From JAAFHN01 sp031421855 (GTDB taxonomy: Bacteria > Pseudomonadota > Gammaproteobacteria > Burkholderiales > Burkholderiaceae_C): DNA of 16,911 nucleotides. Position numbers and translations under genes: made by a program. How positions within the stretch are numbered: the first letter of the stretch is position 1; each line of letters begins with the position of its first letter. The notes beneath the pieces were generated by a model. It saw only the letters and a program-made list of their open reading frames with translations, made no database searches and had not been told where the DNA came from. Where the stretch lies: the NCBI GenBank assembly GCA_031421855.1, contig JANOPN010000174.1, positions 1 through 16,911 of the forward strand, written 5' to 3'. Below are positions 6,692-14,522 of this stretch, piece by piece.

Positions 6692-7899
6692 TTTGTACTC
6701 CAGACGGTCACCAAGACGTGTGTGGCTTCGGTGTGAAAGTCGGGCGGTGGATTGCCGTTTGCTCGAAGTGCCCGGCGTGCCTCAGCAATGCCAAAACCAA
6801 ACCGTTGAACGAAGCCGAAGTTTCTCAACACCGCAGCGACGCTCGGGTTTCGGTAGTCGCTGACGCCCGCTCGACCGAAATTTTCCGACGTCACCACCCC
6901 AAATGGACCCCCGGGGTTCTGTATCTCGATTCGATCGTCAAACCAATACACTCGCACCGGCGCGTTGGTATTTTCGTAGCTCCGATGCATGACTGCGTTG
7001 CGCGTCAACTGTTGGAGGGCGCTTAAAGGATAGGGGCTGGTTCTGACCTCGGTGGTGGTGCCCGACGCGAAATCAACCGCAACGGCGAGCGATGCTTTGA
7101 TCTTTTCGTCCAATCGACGCAAAATCAAATCCAGCGTGCCGTCAATCTCTTGTTCGTCGACAACGGGATCACCCCAACGCGTGCCCCGAATCCGCACGAA
7201 CTGTACGTAAGCGCAAGCGACCCAAGTTCTGGGCGACTTACCCAGTGTGAGCACACCAACGACAGTTGGCGTGGTGTCGTCAACCGAGGCGATCATCGCC
7301 ATTGAAGCAAGTCGCTCTTCGTAGGTTCGACCGTTTGCGTCGATCACGTCTCGCGCGACCGCTTGGGGCAAGTACTGATTCTCAAAAGTTGGTCGATCAA
7401 GTTCTCCCAAGTCGCAGCCATGAACCGGATGGCAGTCAAATGCTCGGTTGCCCCATCGACGCTTCTCATTCAGGATGCGCTCGTCTTGCGCGGATGCAAT
7501 CGCTCGGCGCGGACCTATACGTATCCAAATGCGACCCTCGTAACGCACAGGCGGCGAGTCTGACGGCCGCACCGACACCACAGCCATTTGTACGCCCATG
7601 AGCGTCCGCTTTTCAACCGTCATCGTGGGTGGAGGCAAAATCTTCCCGTCAGTCTTCATGTCAGACAACGTCATTAGCAGCGCGTCGGTCACCTCTATAT
7701 TTGCACCACTTCCGTCGTCGTTTGCCCCAATGAACAAAATGCCCAACCCATCATGGCCTGGCAGATCGTTTGCGAATGCACACACGGCCTGCCTCGCTTT
7801 TTCCTTTGCGTCCCCCGCCCAATCGCGCTTTCGCTCGACACGGTCGGATTCCAAATCGTTCAAAAAAGAAATCAACTGAATGTCGCTGAATGGGATCAT
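6688..7899 (-). CDS. AlbA_2 (Schlafen-like) domain protein with C-terminal HATPase_c_4 domain
   Basis: The protein has 403 residues. The N-terminal AlbA_2 domain covers about 10-150, with ESDRVERKRD (17-26, Glu22 and Lys24 as the usual E-x-K), CAFANDLPG (40-48) and GILFIGANDDG (53-63). A middle segment (about 160-285) links to a GHKL-type ATPase domain. In that domain LTRNAVMHRSYE (298-309) supplies the Mg-binding Asn301, VYWFDDRIEIQNPGG (317-331) the Asp/Gly box, and QRFGFGI (365-371) the second glycine box. AlbA_2-HATPase proteins are often annotated as ATP-dependent helicases or transcriptional regulators, and many sit in accessory or defence regions; their activity is mostly untested. The usual C-terminal winged helix is not evident. 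The gene follows the penicillin acylase gene by 33 bp and is coupled to the ParA-like gene by a 4-bp overlap. Confidence 0.85.
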   Translation of the reverse strand: MIPFSDIQLISFLNDLESDRVERKRDWAGDAKEKARQAVCAFANDLPGHDGLGILFIGANDDGSGANIEVTDALLMTLSDMKTDGKILPPPTMTVEKRTLMGVQMAVVSVRPSDSPPVRYEGRIWIRIGPRRAIASAQDERILNEKRRWGNRAFDCHPVHGCDLGELDRPTFENQYLPQAVARDVIDANGRTYEERLASMAMIASVDDTTPTVVGVLTLGKSPRTWVACAYVQFVRIRGTRWGDPVVDEQEIDGTLDLILRRLDEKIKASLAVAVDFASGTTTEVRTSPYPLSALQQLTRNAVMHRSYENTNAPVRVYWFDDRIEIQNPGGPFGVVTSENFGRAGVSDYRNPSVAAVLRNFGFVQRFGFGIAEARRALRANGNPPPDFHTEATHVLVTVWSTK

Positions 7900-7932
7900 G
7901 TCACTGCTCGATTAGGGTGTTGGATCAATGGA

Positions 7933-10521
7933 TCACGGCGACAGTTGCAACTCATGCGCCCAGCTCGTGGGGTTGAGTTGCAGCGATCGGTATTGCACGC
8001 CTGCCCAAGTCGTTGACATGTCTCGGTAGCGGCCTGAGAAGACGTTACCGCTTTGCCCGGTTTGGTAGATGAATTGTGATTTTTCTAGGTCAGCCAAGTC
8101 GTAAATTGCTCGCATGCTGGCGGCGTGTCGGTTGGCAAATGGTGCTTTTTTGTCGGCAAAACTGTATTGCCCGACATTCACAGTGAAGCCGTCACCTCCG
8201 GTTGGTACCCGGACGTCAAATGCTTTTGCCAGCAAAGCGACGTTGCCCAGCGGGTTGTGCCGCGACACCGCCATGTGGTGCGCGCCCCAGAGCCACTGGC
8301 TTGGGTCTTCGCCGCTTTTCAATCGAATGTCGGCCATGGCCAAGTTCAGCGCATTGGCGCTGGCGGTTTTGCAATCGACTTTGCACCAGAAAACGTCGTT
8401 GCTCTCCAAAATCGACTCAATGCCAGCGCGAAACTGCCTGCGGCCGTATTGCGCTTTGAATCGAGTCTCGCCCAAGCGGTGCAACAACACGTCGCGGGTG
8501 AATTGATCCATCCAGGTGCTGAATATCAGCGGCAGGCTTGAGTCAGCGGCCATACTGCCGTCCCATGCGGCGGCCGCGGTCTTGATTGCGTCGGGCACAG
8601 CACCCGAGGCGCTCGCCGACACCGCAGCCCGAAAATGCGGCAGCAAGCGAATGGTGGCAAGCGATGTGACGTCGCCTTGGACCCGCGCCAGGCTTTTGGC
8701 GTCGTGTTTGGGGGTTTGAGCCAGCAAGGCGTTGATGCGGTCAAACCGGTAGCTCTGCGCCCAGTCTTGCCCCATGAAATGCGGGAATTCGGTGTCGTGG
8801 ATGCGTTGATTGGCCGTTGCCAACCAACCTGGCTCGATCAGCTCGCTTTTGCCCTTGAATGCGGCGTTGCGGCGGTTTGAGGTCACACCGTTGTCGCCCG
8901 GGTTGTCGGCATACGCCACCCACCCGGTCCAGTCGTAGCTGGCATCCCAGCCCGGCATTGGGGCTGCACCCATGATGTCGTTCGGCGCGCGAATCGGCAG
9001 TTTACCGATCACTTTGTAGCCCGTGCGGCCATCGACATCGGCGGCTACGAGGTTTTGAGCGGGCGATTGGTAGTGCTGAAACGCGGCAAAAAGCTCAGGC
9101 ACGGTCCTCGCACCCATTGCTTCCATGCCCGCACGCAGGGTTTGGTTGTCGCTGTCAAGCGCCGACCAGCGCAGACTCAAAGCGACCTTGCTGGTGTCGA
9201 TCCAGTCGTAGTTCTTGAGCGAGTCAGACAACACCGGGCCATGGCGCGTGCCTCGCACGTTGAGGTTCACATCGGGCAATGCTTTGACCTTGATCACCTC
9301 GGCGCGCTCGGTGAAGTCGCTCCAACCCGTCGGGGTTTGGTAGCGTTTGGGGTTTGCGGGGTCAATGCGCTCGATGTAGACATCTTGCACATCGGGGCCG
9401 GTGTTGGTAAAGCCCCAAGCCACGTGGGCATTGCGGCCCAAAATCACATAGGGCATGCCCGGCAGAGTCGCGCCGACGGCTTGGTTGGTGGGGGTTTTGA
9501 TCGCGGCAAAGTACCAAATGGCCGGGGCACTCAGGCCCAAATGCGGATCGTTCGCCACCAGCGGTTTGCCGCTTTGGGTGCGGCTACCGGCAACGACCCA
9601 GTTGTTGCTGCCTCGGCCCGTGACTTGGGCGTCTCCGTGGCCGATCTCATCGACCATGCGGGCCATCGGTTGCGCCAAAGCCTGCTGCAACGCCGCCTGG
9701 GCGCTCAAAAACGGGTTTTTAACGTCAAATATGCCCTTGGTCGGCGGATTCATTGGGTTTAATGCTATTACTTTTGAATCATCTATGGCGGCGGTTTTGC
9801 TCCCCGTTGAGGTCGTTCCCAAAACTTTGTAGACACCCAGAGCCGCATACAGCTTCGACAAATCTGCAGTCCCCTTGGGTTTTTCACCCTCAAACACGGG
9901 GTACATCTGCCACATGCGCTGTGTGTCGAGTACGCGCGAGGCGCTCAAGCGCGCAATCTCGGTGCCCCAGTTTCCGCCCAAATCAAGCGCCATCATGATC
10001 GACCAGCCCACGCTGTCCAGTGGCGTCCAAAGGCCGGGTTTGATGCCCAAAACACGAAACTCGGGCGGCAACGCTTGCGAGCTGGTCGCGTGAAACGCGT
10101 TGATGCCGTCTGAATACGCCTGCAGGCCGTCCTTGACTGCTGCGGGCAAGTTGGCGAACTGGGCTTTGGCTATTTCCATGATGCCCAAAGTGCGCATCAG
10201 TTTGTCGGTCTCAAGCGTTGGTTCGCCTAAGAACTCGCTCAAGCGCCCATGCATGATGCGGCGATTAAACTCCAGCTGCCACGAGCGCTCCTGGGCGTGT
10301 ACGTAGCCCAGCGCAAAGGCAGCGTCGCGGTCGTTTTTGGCTTCGATGTGCGTGACATCAGACGCGTCGCGCTTGATGGTGACGGCCTGGCTCAGGCCCA
10401 CCGCGTTCAGGGTGCCGTCAAGCTGCGGCATGCTTCGCCAAACGTAGCCACCGATCACAACCGCCACGACACCCAAGAGGCTCGCAAACAAGATTGCGAG
10501 CCGTTTTGTCCACTTCAACAT
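7933..10521 (-). CDS. Penicillin acylase-family N-terminal nucleophile hydrolase
   Basis: An 862-residue precursor with an N-terminal membrane anchor or signal segment (LAILFASLLGVVAVVIGGYVW, about 8-28), so it acts outside the cytoplasm. The alpha-chain has VTHIEAKNDRDAAFALGYVHAQERSWQLE (57-84, given here by its ends VTHIEA and RSWQLE). A spacer of about 230-304 precedes the autocatalytic cleavage site RGSNNW, where Ser305 would become the beta-chain N-terminal nucleophile. VANDPHLGL follows as in other family members. Substrates range from beta-lactam side chains to N-acyl homoserine lactones and cannot be assigned. The spacer contains peptide from interspersed repeat copy B (residues 252-262). 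An SD sequence GAGGAGA lies 7 bp before the ATG at 10521. The gene is 30 bp downstream of the aldehyde dehydrogenase gene. Confidence 0.93.
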   Translation of the reverse strand: MLKWTKRLAILFASLLGVVAVVIGGYVWRSMPQLDGTLNAVGLSQAVTIKRDASDVTHIEAKNDRDAAFALGYVHAQERSWQLEFNRRIMHGRLSEFLGEPTLETDKLMRTLGIMEIAKAQFANLPAAVKDGLQAYSDGINAFHATSSQALPPEFRVLGIKPGLWTPLDSVGWSIMMALDLGGNWGTEIARLSASRVLDTQRMWQMYPVFEGEKPKGTADLSKLYAALGVYKVLGTTSTGSKTAAIDDSKVIALNPMNPPTKGIFDVKNPFLSAQAALQQALAQPMARMVDEIGHGDAQVTGRGSNNWVVAGSRTQSGKPLVANDPHLGLSAPAIWYFAAIKTPTNQAVGATLPGMPYVILGRNAHVAWGFTNTGPDVQDVYIERIDPANPKRYQTPTGWSDFTERAEVIKVKALPDVNLNVRGTRHGPVLSDSLKNYDWIDTSKVALSLRWSALDSDNQTLRAGMEAMGARTVPELFAAFQHYQSPAQNLVAADVDGRTGYKVIGKLPIRAPNDIMGAAPMPGWDASYDWTGWVAYADNPGDNGVTSNRRNAAFKGKSELIEPGWLATANQRIHDTEFPHFMGQDWAQSYRFDRINALLAQTPKHDAKSLARVQGDVTSLATIRLLPHFRAAVSASASGAVPDAIKTAAAAWDGSMAADSSLPLIFSTWMDQFTRDVLLHRLGETRFKAQYGRRQFRAGIESILESNDVFWCKVDCKTASANALNLAMADIRLKSGEDPSQWLWGAHHMAVSRHNPLGNVALLAKAFDVRVPTGGDGFTVNVGQYSFADKKAPFANRHAASMRAIYDLADLEKSQFIYQTGQSGNVFSGRYRDMSTTWAGVQYRSLQLNPTSWAHELQLSP
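9737..9768 (-). repeat. Interspersed 32-bp repeat, copy B (in frame inside penicillin acylase gene)
   Basis: On the minus strand it begins ATAGCA, has free triplet TTA, core CCCAATGAATCCG and ends GACCAA; it has 2 mismatches in 29 fixed positions to copy A. It continues with GGGCATATTT, as does copy D, and is preceded by GATTCAAAAG, similar to copy C. The gene reads it as IALNPMNPPTKG, residues 252-263, in the spacer before the autocatalytic serine. Confidence 0.85.
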
Positions 10522-10528
10522 TTGCTTG

Positions 10529-10535
10529 TCTCCTC
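10529..10535 (-). promoter_or_regulatory. Strong Shine-Dalgarno of penicillin acylase gene
   Basis: GAGGAGA on the minus strand lies 7 bp before the ATG at 10521. It is the best ribosome binding site among the minus-strand genes of this run and sits in the 30-bp gap after the aldehyde dehydrogenase gene. Confidence 0.7.
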
Positions 10536-10551
10536 GTTTTTATCTGCGCTT

Positions 10552-11997
10552 TCAGCTCACAACTGGCTTGAATTGCATGGCTTTGTACTCCAAGAATTCT
10601 TCTAGCCCGTAAACGCCACCCTCGCGACCGTTACCCGACTGCTTGTAGCCGCCAAACGGCGCATTGGCATTGAAGGGCCCGCCGTTGATGTCGATTTGCC
10701 CCGTGCGAATTTTGCGTGCTACCGCGACTGCATTCGCCTCGTCTTGGCCCCAAACCGCGCCACCCAGGCCATAAATGCTGTCGTTGGCCAGCCGAATGCC
10801 GTGCGCGACATCGTCATAGGCCAACATCACCAGCACCGGGCCAAAAATCTCTTCTTTTGCGACCGTGTGATGCGGTTGAATGGCCAAAATGGTGGGTTGC
10901 ACGAAGTAGCCTTGGGCTTGGTCGGGTTTGGTTGCGCCACCTGCGACGACTTGTGCACCTTCGTCAATTGCTTGGGCGATGAAGCCCAAAACACGGTCGC
11001 GCTGCGCGGCGCTGACCAACGGCCCGAGTTTGCTGCCCTCAGCCAAACTCGCCCCAATCGTGAACTTGGCGATGGCCTCGGCTGCGAGGCTCTTGGCGGC
11101 TTCAAACTGGTCTTTGCTGACCAACATGCGGGTGTGCGCCGAGCAGGTCTGCCCGCTGTTGAGCATGCAGGCTGACACCGTGCCGCGCACGGCAGCGGCT
11201 AAATCGGCGTCTGGCAGGATGAGGGAGGCCGATTTACCGCCCAACTCAAGCGCCACACGCTTGACGCTGGCACTCGCAAGCGCCGCCACCCGCCGACCCG
11301 CCCCGGTTGAGCCGGTGAAGCTGACCATGTCGACATCGGCGTCCGTTGCCAGCACCTCACCCACGACGGGCCCCAAGCCGTTGACCAAGTTGAAAACACC
11401 TTTGGGCAGGCCGGCTTCGTGAATGACTTGCGCCAAGATCATCGCGTTGACGGGAGCAATTTCACTGGGCTTGAGCACCACCGTGCAACCCGCCGCCAGC
11501 GCCGGTGCGACTTTGAGTGTGATTTGACTCAATGGAAAGTTCCAAGGCGTGATGCAACCCACCACACCAATCGGCTCACGCACAACGGTGGAGTTGCCGA
11601 CTTGACGCTCCCACTGAAACTCGCGCGCCTTTTTGGCTGCGTTGCCCCAGTTGTAGATGGGGCCGCCGACTTGAATCGCTTTGGCAAGCTTGATGGGCAT
11701 GCCCACTTCACGGGCGATGGCGGTGGCGATCTCATCGCTGCGCGCTTTGAGCCCCGCGACGATTTTGTCAATGTAGACGCAGCGCTCTTCAACGCTCAAG
11801 CTCGACCAGCCGTCAAACGCCGCACGGGCCGCCCGAATCGCTGCGCGAGCCTCATCTGCGGTGCCAGCGGGCACGGTGGCCATCAATTCTTCGGTGGAGC
11901 TGTCGTACACCGGCAGCAAATCTGGCCCCTCAGCCGTGACAAACTGCCCATTGATGTAGTGCGCGTCGTACGCAACGGTGGAATTAAGGGTTTTCAC
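10552..11997 (-). CDS. NAD(P)-dependent aldehyde dehydrogenase
   Basis: The protein has 481 residues from a GTG at 11997 and is of standard ALDH length. Motifs are in order: GCITPWNFPLSQ with the conserved Asn, VVLKPSEIAP, FTGSTGAGRRVA of the cofactor-binding region, general base Glu in LELGGKS, and catalytic Cys in LNSGQTCSAHTR. The C-terminal PFGGYKQSGNGREGG loop is also present. The N-terminus YDAHYINGQFV is usual for the branch that contains broad-specificity aliphatic aldehyde dehydrogenases; the physiological substrate is not readable. The frame is open upstream to a TTG at 12114, but those 39 codons look unlike ALDH N-termini and neither start has a clear SD sequence. It is followed after 30 bp by the penicillin acylase gene and may be the first gene of the minus-strand run. 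Confidence 0.93.
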   Translation of the reverse strand: MKTLNSTVAYDAHYINGQFVTAEGPDLLPVYDSSTEELMATVPAGTADEARAAIRAARAAFDGWSSLSVEERCVYIDKIVAGLKARSDEIATAIAREVGMPIKLAKAIQVGGPIYNWGNAAKKAREFQWERQVGNSTVVREPIGVVGCITPWNFPLSQITLKVAPALAAGCTVVLKPSEIAPVNAMILAQVIHEAGLPKGVFNLVNGLGPVVGEVLATDADVDMVSFTGSTGAGRRVAALASASVKRVALELGGKSASLILPDADLAAAVRGTVSACMLNSGQTCSAHTRMLVSKDQFEAAKSLAAEAIAKFTIGASLAEGSKLGPLVSAAQRDRVLGFIAQAIDEGAQVVAGGATKPDQAQGYFVQPTILAIQPHHTVAKEEIFGPVLVMLAYDDVAHGIRLANDSIYGLGGAVWGQDEANAVAVARKIRTGQIDINGGPFNANAPFGGYKQSGNGREGGVYGLEEFLEYKAMQFKPVVS

Positions 11998-12148
11998 GGA
12001 TATTTTGTCCAACACAAAAGTGAGTTCAGGAATAGACTGGCAACGAGCGGCAATTTTGGCACGCTTCGTTGATTCGCCATCGGGCCCGATTGTCACAAAA
12101 GGGGGCGAATTCAACGGTTAGTGAGTGACGCAGGAATCATACGCACAC

Positions 12149-12493
12149 ATGGGATTTGCATCCGCCATCAAAACCAGCATCTTGGGATTGCTGACCGCCA
12201 CGCCGACTCACGGCAACTCAACGTTGATCGATCAGCTTGAGGCGATACGCTACGCCATGGTGTCGGTGTTGGGTGACGATGCCGACACAGATTGGCGGCC
12301 GCTGATGCTGCGCATCAAATACGCTGAAGACATTGGTGCGCTTTGGTTTTTGCGCAGTGACGTGATGGCCGCTTTGTCAAACATGTACGGCGAACACAAA
12401 GCCCGAGACGTGATGGCACACCTCAACGACATGTTCAAAGGCTTCATGCCGGATGCCAAACCCCGCAGCAACAGCCGCTACAACTCGCGCTGA
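12149..12493 (+). CDS. Hypothetical protein, 114 residues
   Basis: I do not recognise the family. From the ATG at 12149 (a GTG at 12125 would add 8 residues) it encodes a largely helical, soluble protein without signal peptide or membrane segment. Features that can be seen are TLIDQLEAIRYAMVSVLGDDA (central, given by its ends TLIDQL and VLGDDA), DWRPLMLRIKYAEDIGALWFLRSDVM, and a basic Ser/Arg/Asn-rich tail ending SRYNSR. AGGA lies 13 bp before the ATG, rather far. The gene stands alone between the divergent aldehyde dehydrogenase gene and convergent ldcA (15-bp gap). Codon use and periodic GC look like the neighbours, so it is likely a real, taxon-restricted gene. Confidence 0.65.
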   Translation: MGFASAIKTSILGLLTATPTHGNSTLIDQLEAIRYAMVSVLGDDADTDWRPLMLRIKYAEDIGALWFLRSDVMAALSNMYGEHKARDVMAHLNDMFKGFMPDAKPRSNSRYNSR

Positions 12494-12508
12494 ACGGGCT
12501 TGATCGGG

Positions 12509-13492
12509 TCACTCGCCCCAAACGATCAGCGCCTCTGAACCTTCAACGGCCAGCTCGACCGTGCGACCAACGGGCAAACACACCTTGGTTGGTACATGGC
12601 CCATCGGCAGACCCGTCAGCACGGGGCATTTGACCTTGGTGCGCAGCCATTCCACAACGGTTTGCAGCTTGTAGCCTCGGTCATTGTTGAGCGGCACAAT
12701 GCGCGAAAATTGACCCATCAAAATTGCTTTTTGTTGCGACAAAATGCCCGCGTTGAGCAGCGTCGTCAGCATCCGCTCGATTTTGTACGGGTGCTCGCCC
12801 GTGTCTTCCAAGAACAAAATCCCGCGCTTGGGCACAGGCATGAAGCTTGAGCCGACCATCGACGTCAAGACGCAGAGGTTTCCACCCCACAAAGTGGCAT
12901 TTTTGATGTGAATATCGACCTTGGTCACCGGATCTATTGGGTTCGATGCTATCTTTTTTGATGCTGTATTCAGGTACGGTGCGTTGTCCGCCCGTGGCAG
13001 CCGCCAGCCTGTGCCTTCCGCTTGGCCCGCGATCAAGTCGTCAAAACAAGCCATTGTGATCTCGTCAATCTTGCTGGCGTCTTCAACGATGAAGTCTTCG
13101 CAAACGCAGGGCCCCGCCCAAGTTGACACCTCACTGGCTGGTCCAGACTTCGCCATCAAGGCCAATTGCAAGGCCGTGAAATCACTCAAACCGATCCACT
13201 GCGTTCCGCGCTCGATGCTTTTGGTGATGGCTTTGTAAGGCAAGTCGCCCAAAATGCGGGTCAACCCATACCCGCCGCGCGAAATCATCGCCATGTCAGC
13301 GCCGCTGGCCGCCGCCCGTGCCACGGCCGCGATCCGGGTTGCATCGTCGCCTGCAAAGCGTGTGTGGCGCTTGAGCACAGCCTCGTCAAGTTCGACCGCG
13401 TGGCCCTTGGCTTCAAGTCGTTTGATGCCACGCTTGAAAGCAACCGGATCTTGGACGGCTGTAGAGGGCGAATAAATGTAGATGTGAGCCAT
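12509..13492 (-). CDS. ldcA: Muramoyltetrapeptide LD-carboxypeptidase (peptidase S66)
   Basis: A 327-residue cytosolic enzyme that removes the terminal D-Ala from the L-lysyl/meso-DAP-D-alanine bond of recycled murein tetrapeptides (EC 3.4.17.13). The S66 triad is visible: nucleophile Ser103 in WIGLSDFTALQLAL, Glu229 in ILFLEDTGEHPYKIERML, and His299 in GLPMGHVPTKVCLPVG. SRGGYGLTRIL (71-81) and LWGGNL (201-206) are further family markers. It is about 20 residues longer than the roughly 305-residue Escherichia coli enzyme. The extra length lies between the two domains at about 175-198, where interspersed repeat copy C is read in frame as IASNPIDPVTKV. It diverges from cysB across 88 bp, with a possible leaderless promoter. 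Confidence 0.93.
   Translation of the reverse strand: MAHIYIYSPSTAVQDPVAFKRGIKRLEAKGHAVELDEAVLKRHTRFAGDDATRIAAVARAAASGADMAMISRGGYGLTRILGDLPYKAITKSIERGTQWIGLSDFTALQLALMAKSGPASEVSTWAGPCVCEDFIVEDASKIDEITMACFDDLIAGQAEGTGWRLPRADNAPYLNTASKKIASNPIDPVTKVDIHIKNATLWGGNLCVLTSMVGSSFMPVPKRGILFLEDTGEHPYKIERMLTTLLNAGILSQQKAILMGQFSRIVPLNNDRGYKLQTVVEWLRTKVKCPVLTGLPMGHVPTKVCLPVGRTVELAVEGSEALIVWGE
12921..12952 (-). repeat. Interspersed 32-bp repeat, copy C (in frame inside ldcA)
   Basis: On the minus strand it begins ATAGCA, free triplet TCG, core CCCAATAGATCCGG and ends GACCAA; it has 2 mismatches in 29 fixed positions to copy A. It is preceded by GCATCAAAAAAG and followed by GGTCGATATTC, both similar to copy B flanks. 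It is read as residues 181-192 of LdcA, just before the family motif LWGGNL. Confidence 0.85.
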
Positions 13493-13498
13493 TGCGCA

Positions 13499-13526
13499 AT
13501 TGTAGGCAGGGTAAACAGAAACTCAA
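13499..13526 (-). promoter_or_regulatory. Candidate ldcA promoter, possibly leaderless
   Basis: On the minus strand TTGAGT (13526-13521) and TACAAT (13504-13499) are separated by 16 bp. The -10 box ends only 6 bp before the ATG at 13492, so initiation would fall at or next to the A of the start codon. No Shine-Dalgarno sequence precedes the ATG. Confidence 0.4.
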
Positions 13527-13580
13527 TCCGATTATGATAGAGCTAGTCTTAAGATCTAAAACAACATATCGAATCCGGCC

Positions 13581-14522
13581 ATGAATCTGCATCAATTTCG
13601 CTTCGTTTTGGAGGCGTCGCGTCGAAACCTCAACCTCACCGAGGCCGCAAAAGCGCTGCACACGTCGCAGCCGGGCGTGTCAAAAGCCATCATTGAGCTG
13701 GAAGACGAGTTGGGGATCGAGATTTTTGCGCGCCACGGCAAACGCCTCAAACGAATCACCGAGCCTGGAGTCGAAGTACTCAAAAGCGTGGAGATCATCA
13801 TGCGCGAAGTCAGCAATTTGCGGCGCATCGGCGAGCAGTTTGCCGCGCAAGACTCGGGCACGTTGTCAATTGCCACCACCCACACCCAAGCGCGCTATGT
13901 GTTGCCACCGGCGGTGAGCAAGCTGCGCGAGGCCTTTCCCCATGTCAACATCAGTTTGCACCAAGGTGCACCCGAGCAAGTGGCGCGCATGCTGCTCGAT
14001 GACGTGGCCGAGATCGGCATCGCCACCGAGTCATTGGCCGACTACGTCGACTTGGTGACCCTGCCCTGCTACGAGTGGCAGCACATGATCGTGTTACCCG
14101 CTGCACACCCGCTGGCGTCGAGCGAGCACATCAGCCTTGAAGCATTGGCCAGTGAGCCGCTGATCACGTACCACCCCTCATTCACGGGTCGTGGACGCAT
14201 CGACAAAGCCTTTGCCGCACGCAAGCTGGCCCCGCGCGTGGCCTTAGAAGCGATCGACTCTGATGTAATAACAACTTATGTTCGATTAGGGCTCGGTGTG
14301 GGCATCGTGGCCGAGATGGCGGTCAAAAACTACCCCGGTACCGACTTGATCTTTAAACCGGCTGGGCAATTGTTCGGCAAAAATACCGCCCGAGTGGCGT
14401 TTAAGCGCGGCGCCTATTTGCGCAACTTCGTCACCGCCTTTGCCAGCTTACTGAGCGAACGACTCGACGCTAAATTGATCCAGCGTGCCATGTCTGGGCA
14501 CGACGACGCCTACGAAATTTAA
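13581..14522 (+). CDS. cysB: LysR-family sulfur-assimilation regulator CysB
   Basis: The protein has 313 residues. The N-terminal helix-turn-helix reads LTEAAKALHTSQPGVSKAI (residues 18-36), followed by ELGIEIFARHGKRLKRITEPG. The linker and effector domain begin SGTLSIATTHTQARYVLPPAV, whose TTHTQARY segment is diagnostic of CysB/Cbl and lines the sulfate/O-acetylserine pocket (stated here by its parts SGTLSIATTH and TQARYVLP). DSDVITTYVRLGLGVGIVAEM is the second hallmark. In the family CysB tetramers activate cys genes when N-acetylserine is present. Length and the end GHDDAYEI match betaproteobacterial CysB, so the C-terminus looks intact although a MITE-like element starts immediately after the TAA. 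The downstream aminotransferase fits sulfur amino acid metabolism. Confidence 0.93.
   Translation: MNLHQFRFVLEASRRNLNLTEAAKALHTSQPGVSKAIIELEDELGIEIFARHGKRLKRITEPGVEVLKSVEIIMREVSNLRRIGEQFAAQDSGTLSIATTHTQARYVLPPAVSKLREAFPHVNISLHQGAPEQVARMLLDDVAEIGIATESLADYVDLVTLPCYEWQHMIVLPAAHPLASSEHISLEALASEPLITYHPSFTGRGRIDKAFAARKLAPRVALEAIDSDVITTYVRLGLGVGIVAEMAVKNYPGTDLIFKPAGQLFGKNTARVAFKRGAYLRNFVTAFASLLSERLDAKLIQRAMSGHDDAYEI
14518..14522. repeat. Left TTTAA target-site duplication
   Basis: TTTAA at 14518-14522 is repeated at 14703-14707 directly outside the two inverted ends of the element. This copy includes the cysB stop codon TAA. Confidence 0.6.

Noticed and set aside
9055..9762. Plus-strand open frame of 235 codons
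   Set aside because: It lies wholly opposite the penicillin acylase gene, whose protein is clearly recognisable; the composition is that of an antisense shadow in GC-rich DNA.
11419..12072. Plus-strand open frame of 217 codons
   Set aside because: It is antisense to the aldehyde dehydrogenase gene and resembles no known protein.
11998..12114. 39-codon N-terminal extension of the aldehyde dehydrogenase
   Set aside because: It starts with TTG, lacks an SD sequence and does not look like an ALDH N-terminus; GTG at 11997 gives the usual length.
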